From contig NZ_QLVE01000023.1 in assembly GCF_003331145.1 (NCBI RefSeq), positions 1 to 64,000 on the forward strand: a stretch of DNA of 64,000 nucleotides. Direction: 5' to 3'. Position 1 is the first letter of the stretch, and every line of letters begins with the position of its first letter. This DNA comes from Exiguobacterium sp. TNDT2 (GTDB taxonomy: Bacteria > Bacillota > Bacilli > Exiguobacteriales > Exiguobacteriaceae). Position numbers and translations under genes: made by a program. The notes beneath the pieces are model-generated. The model was not told where the DNA came from, ran no database searches, and saw only the letters and a program-made list of their open reading frames with translations. Positions 62,849-64,000 of this stretch are shown here, piece by piece.

Positions 62849-63763
62849 ATGGACATCATTCGCCACTCCGAATGGGCGGACACGAAGCTCACGCTCCATC
62901 TCGTGTCGCAAATTCTCGGGAAAATCAAACTCGGGCTCGCCCCGCAAGAACCACAGTGGGCCCACGTCACGTTGCCGCTCACCGTGACCGGATTTTCGAC
63001 CGGTCCGCTTTGGAGCGGGGGGACGCTGTTCGAAATCGACGTTGATGTCGCGGCTGGAATCATCACGGTGCAAGTCGAGTCCAATCGAACGATGTTTCCG
63101 CTTGAGGACGGAAAATCGCTCAAAACGTATTACACAGAAATTCTCGGTACGCTTCAAGCGTCTGGCATCCATCTTATCCTCAATCCGAAGACGCAGGAGA
63201 TGCGAGAACTTCGCTACTTGGACCGGGATGAGGCGTCGCTCGCTTACGATGCCGATGCCGCGCTGAAAGGAGTGCGCCTGTTCCAATACGCTGCGCGGGA
63301 ACAAGCGACGTTCCTCGCCCCGCTCCGATGCCGAAAAGTGAAACCTGCCTTATTTTGGGGCACGTTCGACGTCTCGTCCATCATCATCTACGGGAAGTCC
63401 GAGCCGTTCCTGGAAGACAAACTGATCGAGAAGGCGGCGTTCGACGAGCACATGATCGAGTTCGGCTTTTGGCTCGGGGATGCATCCGTCGACGTGCCGA
63501 TGTTCTTTATCTTGCCGTATCCGTTCCAATACACTGAGCTCGCCTCGGAGCGGATTCAACCTGCGGACGCCTACTACGACGCCAAGATGAGCGAATGTTT
63601 CTTGTCGCTTGGGCACGTGACGCCAGGTGATGTCCAAGTGTTCTTCCGAACGTCGTTCGATCTGTTGAGTGAGCAGCTCAGATGGGAAGGATGCGCGCAC
63701 TATTTCTTGTCGCTTAATATGCCGCCGCAAGCAAAACAAGAGCCCGCAGAAGAAAGTCTGTGA
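62849..63763 (+). CDS. DUF5996-family protein
   Basis: 304 residues, cytoplasmic. The order TLHLVSQILGKIKLGLAP, HVTLPLTVTGFSTGPL, VDVAAGIITVQ, PFQYAA-type LFQYAAREQ and a late FWGTFDVSSIIIYGK, GFWLGD and YPFQYTEL match the DUF5996 layout. No catalytic motif is known for the family. TGAGGAAGC precedes the ATG. The stop lies inside a terminator hairpin. Confidence 0.85.
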   Translation: MDIIRHSEWADTKLTLHLVSQILGKIKLGLAPQEPQWAHVTLPLTVTGFSTGPLWSGGTLFEIDVDVAAGIITVQVESNRTMFPLEDGKSLKTYYTEILGTLQASGIHLILNPKTQEMRELRYLDRDEASLAYDADAALKGVRLFQYAAREQATFLAPLRCRKVKPALFWGTFDVSSIIIYGKSEPFLEDKLIEKAAFDEHMIEFGFWLGDASVDVPMFFILPYPFQYTELASERIQPADAYYDAKMSECFLSLGHVTPGDVQVFFRTSFDLLSEQLRWEGCAHYFLSLNMPPQAKQEPAEESL

Positions 63764-63777
63764 GCTCTTGTTTAGTT
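63736..63777. terminator. Bidirectional terminator overlapping a gene end
   Basis: ACAAGAGC / GCTCTTGT outer stem and CGCAG / CTGTG inner stem, with the plus-strand stop (63761-63763) inside. TTAGTTT follows on the plus strand and TTTTG on the minus strand. Confidence 0.7.
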
Positions 63778-64000
63778 TAACGTACGGTAGCGCGTCGTTG
63801 GCCCGTTTCCGACACGAATCACTTTTCGTTCGGCAATCAACTGTTCGATCAGTTTTCGGACGGTCCCTTTGCTTTTATTCAAATAGGCTTCGAGTTCTCT
63901 TGTCGTGAATTCGGACTGTTGACTAAGCCATTGTTCGAGTTTGTTTTCGTCAGAGTCAGGTGTCGTTAGCTGTTGTTTAGGCAACGTCACGACAAAGGCG
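63772..64000 (-). CDS. 3' end of a gene leaving the window, HTH-type C-terminus
   Basis: Only the last 75 codons are present. The frame stays open to the window edge (A-F-V-V-T-L-P-K), so GTG 63990 is not a real start. The end looks like a winged helix (LEQWLSQQSEFTTRELEAYLNKSKGTVRKLIEQLIAERKVIRVG). A VTLP strand followed by such a domain is common at the end of AlbA-type/divergent AAA-4 putative regulators; that assignment needs the missing part. Confidence 0.6.
   Translation of the reverse strand, partial: AFVVTLPKQQLTTPDSDENKLEQWLSQQSEFTTRELEAYLNKSKGTVRKLIEQLIAERKVIRVGNGPTTRYRTLN

Noticed and set aside
1-64000. CRISPR arrays, insertion sequences, prophage genes, tRNA or rRNA genes
   Set aside because: No regularly spaced repeats, transposase or integrase motifs, phage structural genes or recognisable tRNA/rRNA sequences were seen when reading both strands.

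Overview
The window looks like chromosomal DNA from a low-to-mid GC Gram-positive of the order Bacillales, most likely Exiguobacterium or a close relative. The grounds are strong AGGAGG-type ribosome binding sites, frequent TTG and GTG starts, hairpin-plus-T-run terminators after most transcription units, and a Bacillales gene set: TagGH-type exporter, MnaA, YxlEFG module, CsbD, bacterial NO synthase, type I pullulanase, and arsRDA with a CoA-disulfide reductase/rhodanese. The genus is inferred from gene content and was not tested by alignment. I see no tRNA, rRNA, CRISPR array, insertion sequence or prophage gene, and no gene-free stretch longer than 300 bases.

Region 1 (22-14959) is a surface and secreted block. 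It holds a large Ig-repeat exported protein, two tandem heparinase II/III-type polysaccharide lyase paralogues (one with a signal peptide, one without), a second large exported protein with a small membrane-anchored partner, an SH3b-domain secreted protein on the minus strand, and a secreted 5'-nucleotidase. Region 2 (15150-32178) is a cell-surface polysaccharide locus: four large glycosyltransferases (one two-domain CgeB-like/GT2, one CgeB-like with three N-terminal beta-sandwich repeats, one tandem GT4, one single GT4), UDP-ManNAc dehydrogenase, UDP-GlcNAc 2-epimerase, a TagG/TagH-type ABC exporter, and an MBOAT/DHHW pair for O-acetylation. Together these suggest an exported, O-acetylated, ManNAc-uronic-acid-containing polymer. 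The nearby lyases would be natural remodelling or recycling enzymes for a uronic acid polymer (inference).

Region 3 (32324-46599) is mixed: a YdcF-like protein, an OatA-like acyltransferase, a padR-chrA chromate efflux operon, a PAS/GAF/GGDEF/HD-GYP c-di-GMP protein, and two ABC-2 exporters that are both visibly damaged. The ATPase of an LnrLMN-like system is split by a 5-bp tandem duplication, and the permease of a YxlEFG-like system carries an in-frame amber codon. A CsbD stress protein, a CAP-domain secreted protein and a universal stress protein lie among them. Region 4 (46706-54137) has a SulP anion transporter diverging from an arsenic operon arsR-arsD-arsA-(IscA/HesB-like)-arsB-CoADR/rhodanese, preceded by two tandem ATAAC-N6-GTTAT palindromes. 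Region 5 (54202-64000) contains an unknown protein, a membrane diguanylate cyclase, a secreted type I pullulanase behind a CcpA-type cre pair, a protein with an odd N-terminus, bacterial NO synthase, an RDD protein, a DegV lipid-binding protein, a thioredoxin-like CSVC protein, a DUF5996 protein, and the 3' end of a gene that leaves the window.

Start codons were moved from the longest reading frame wherever a Shine-Dalgarno sequence clearly chose a later codon. All domain calls are from reading the translated proteins by eye.
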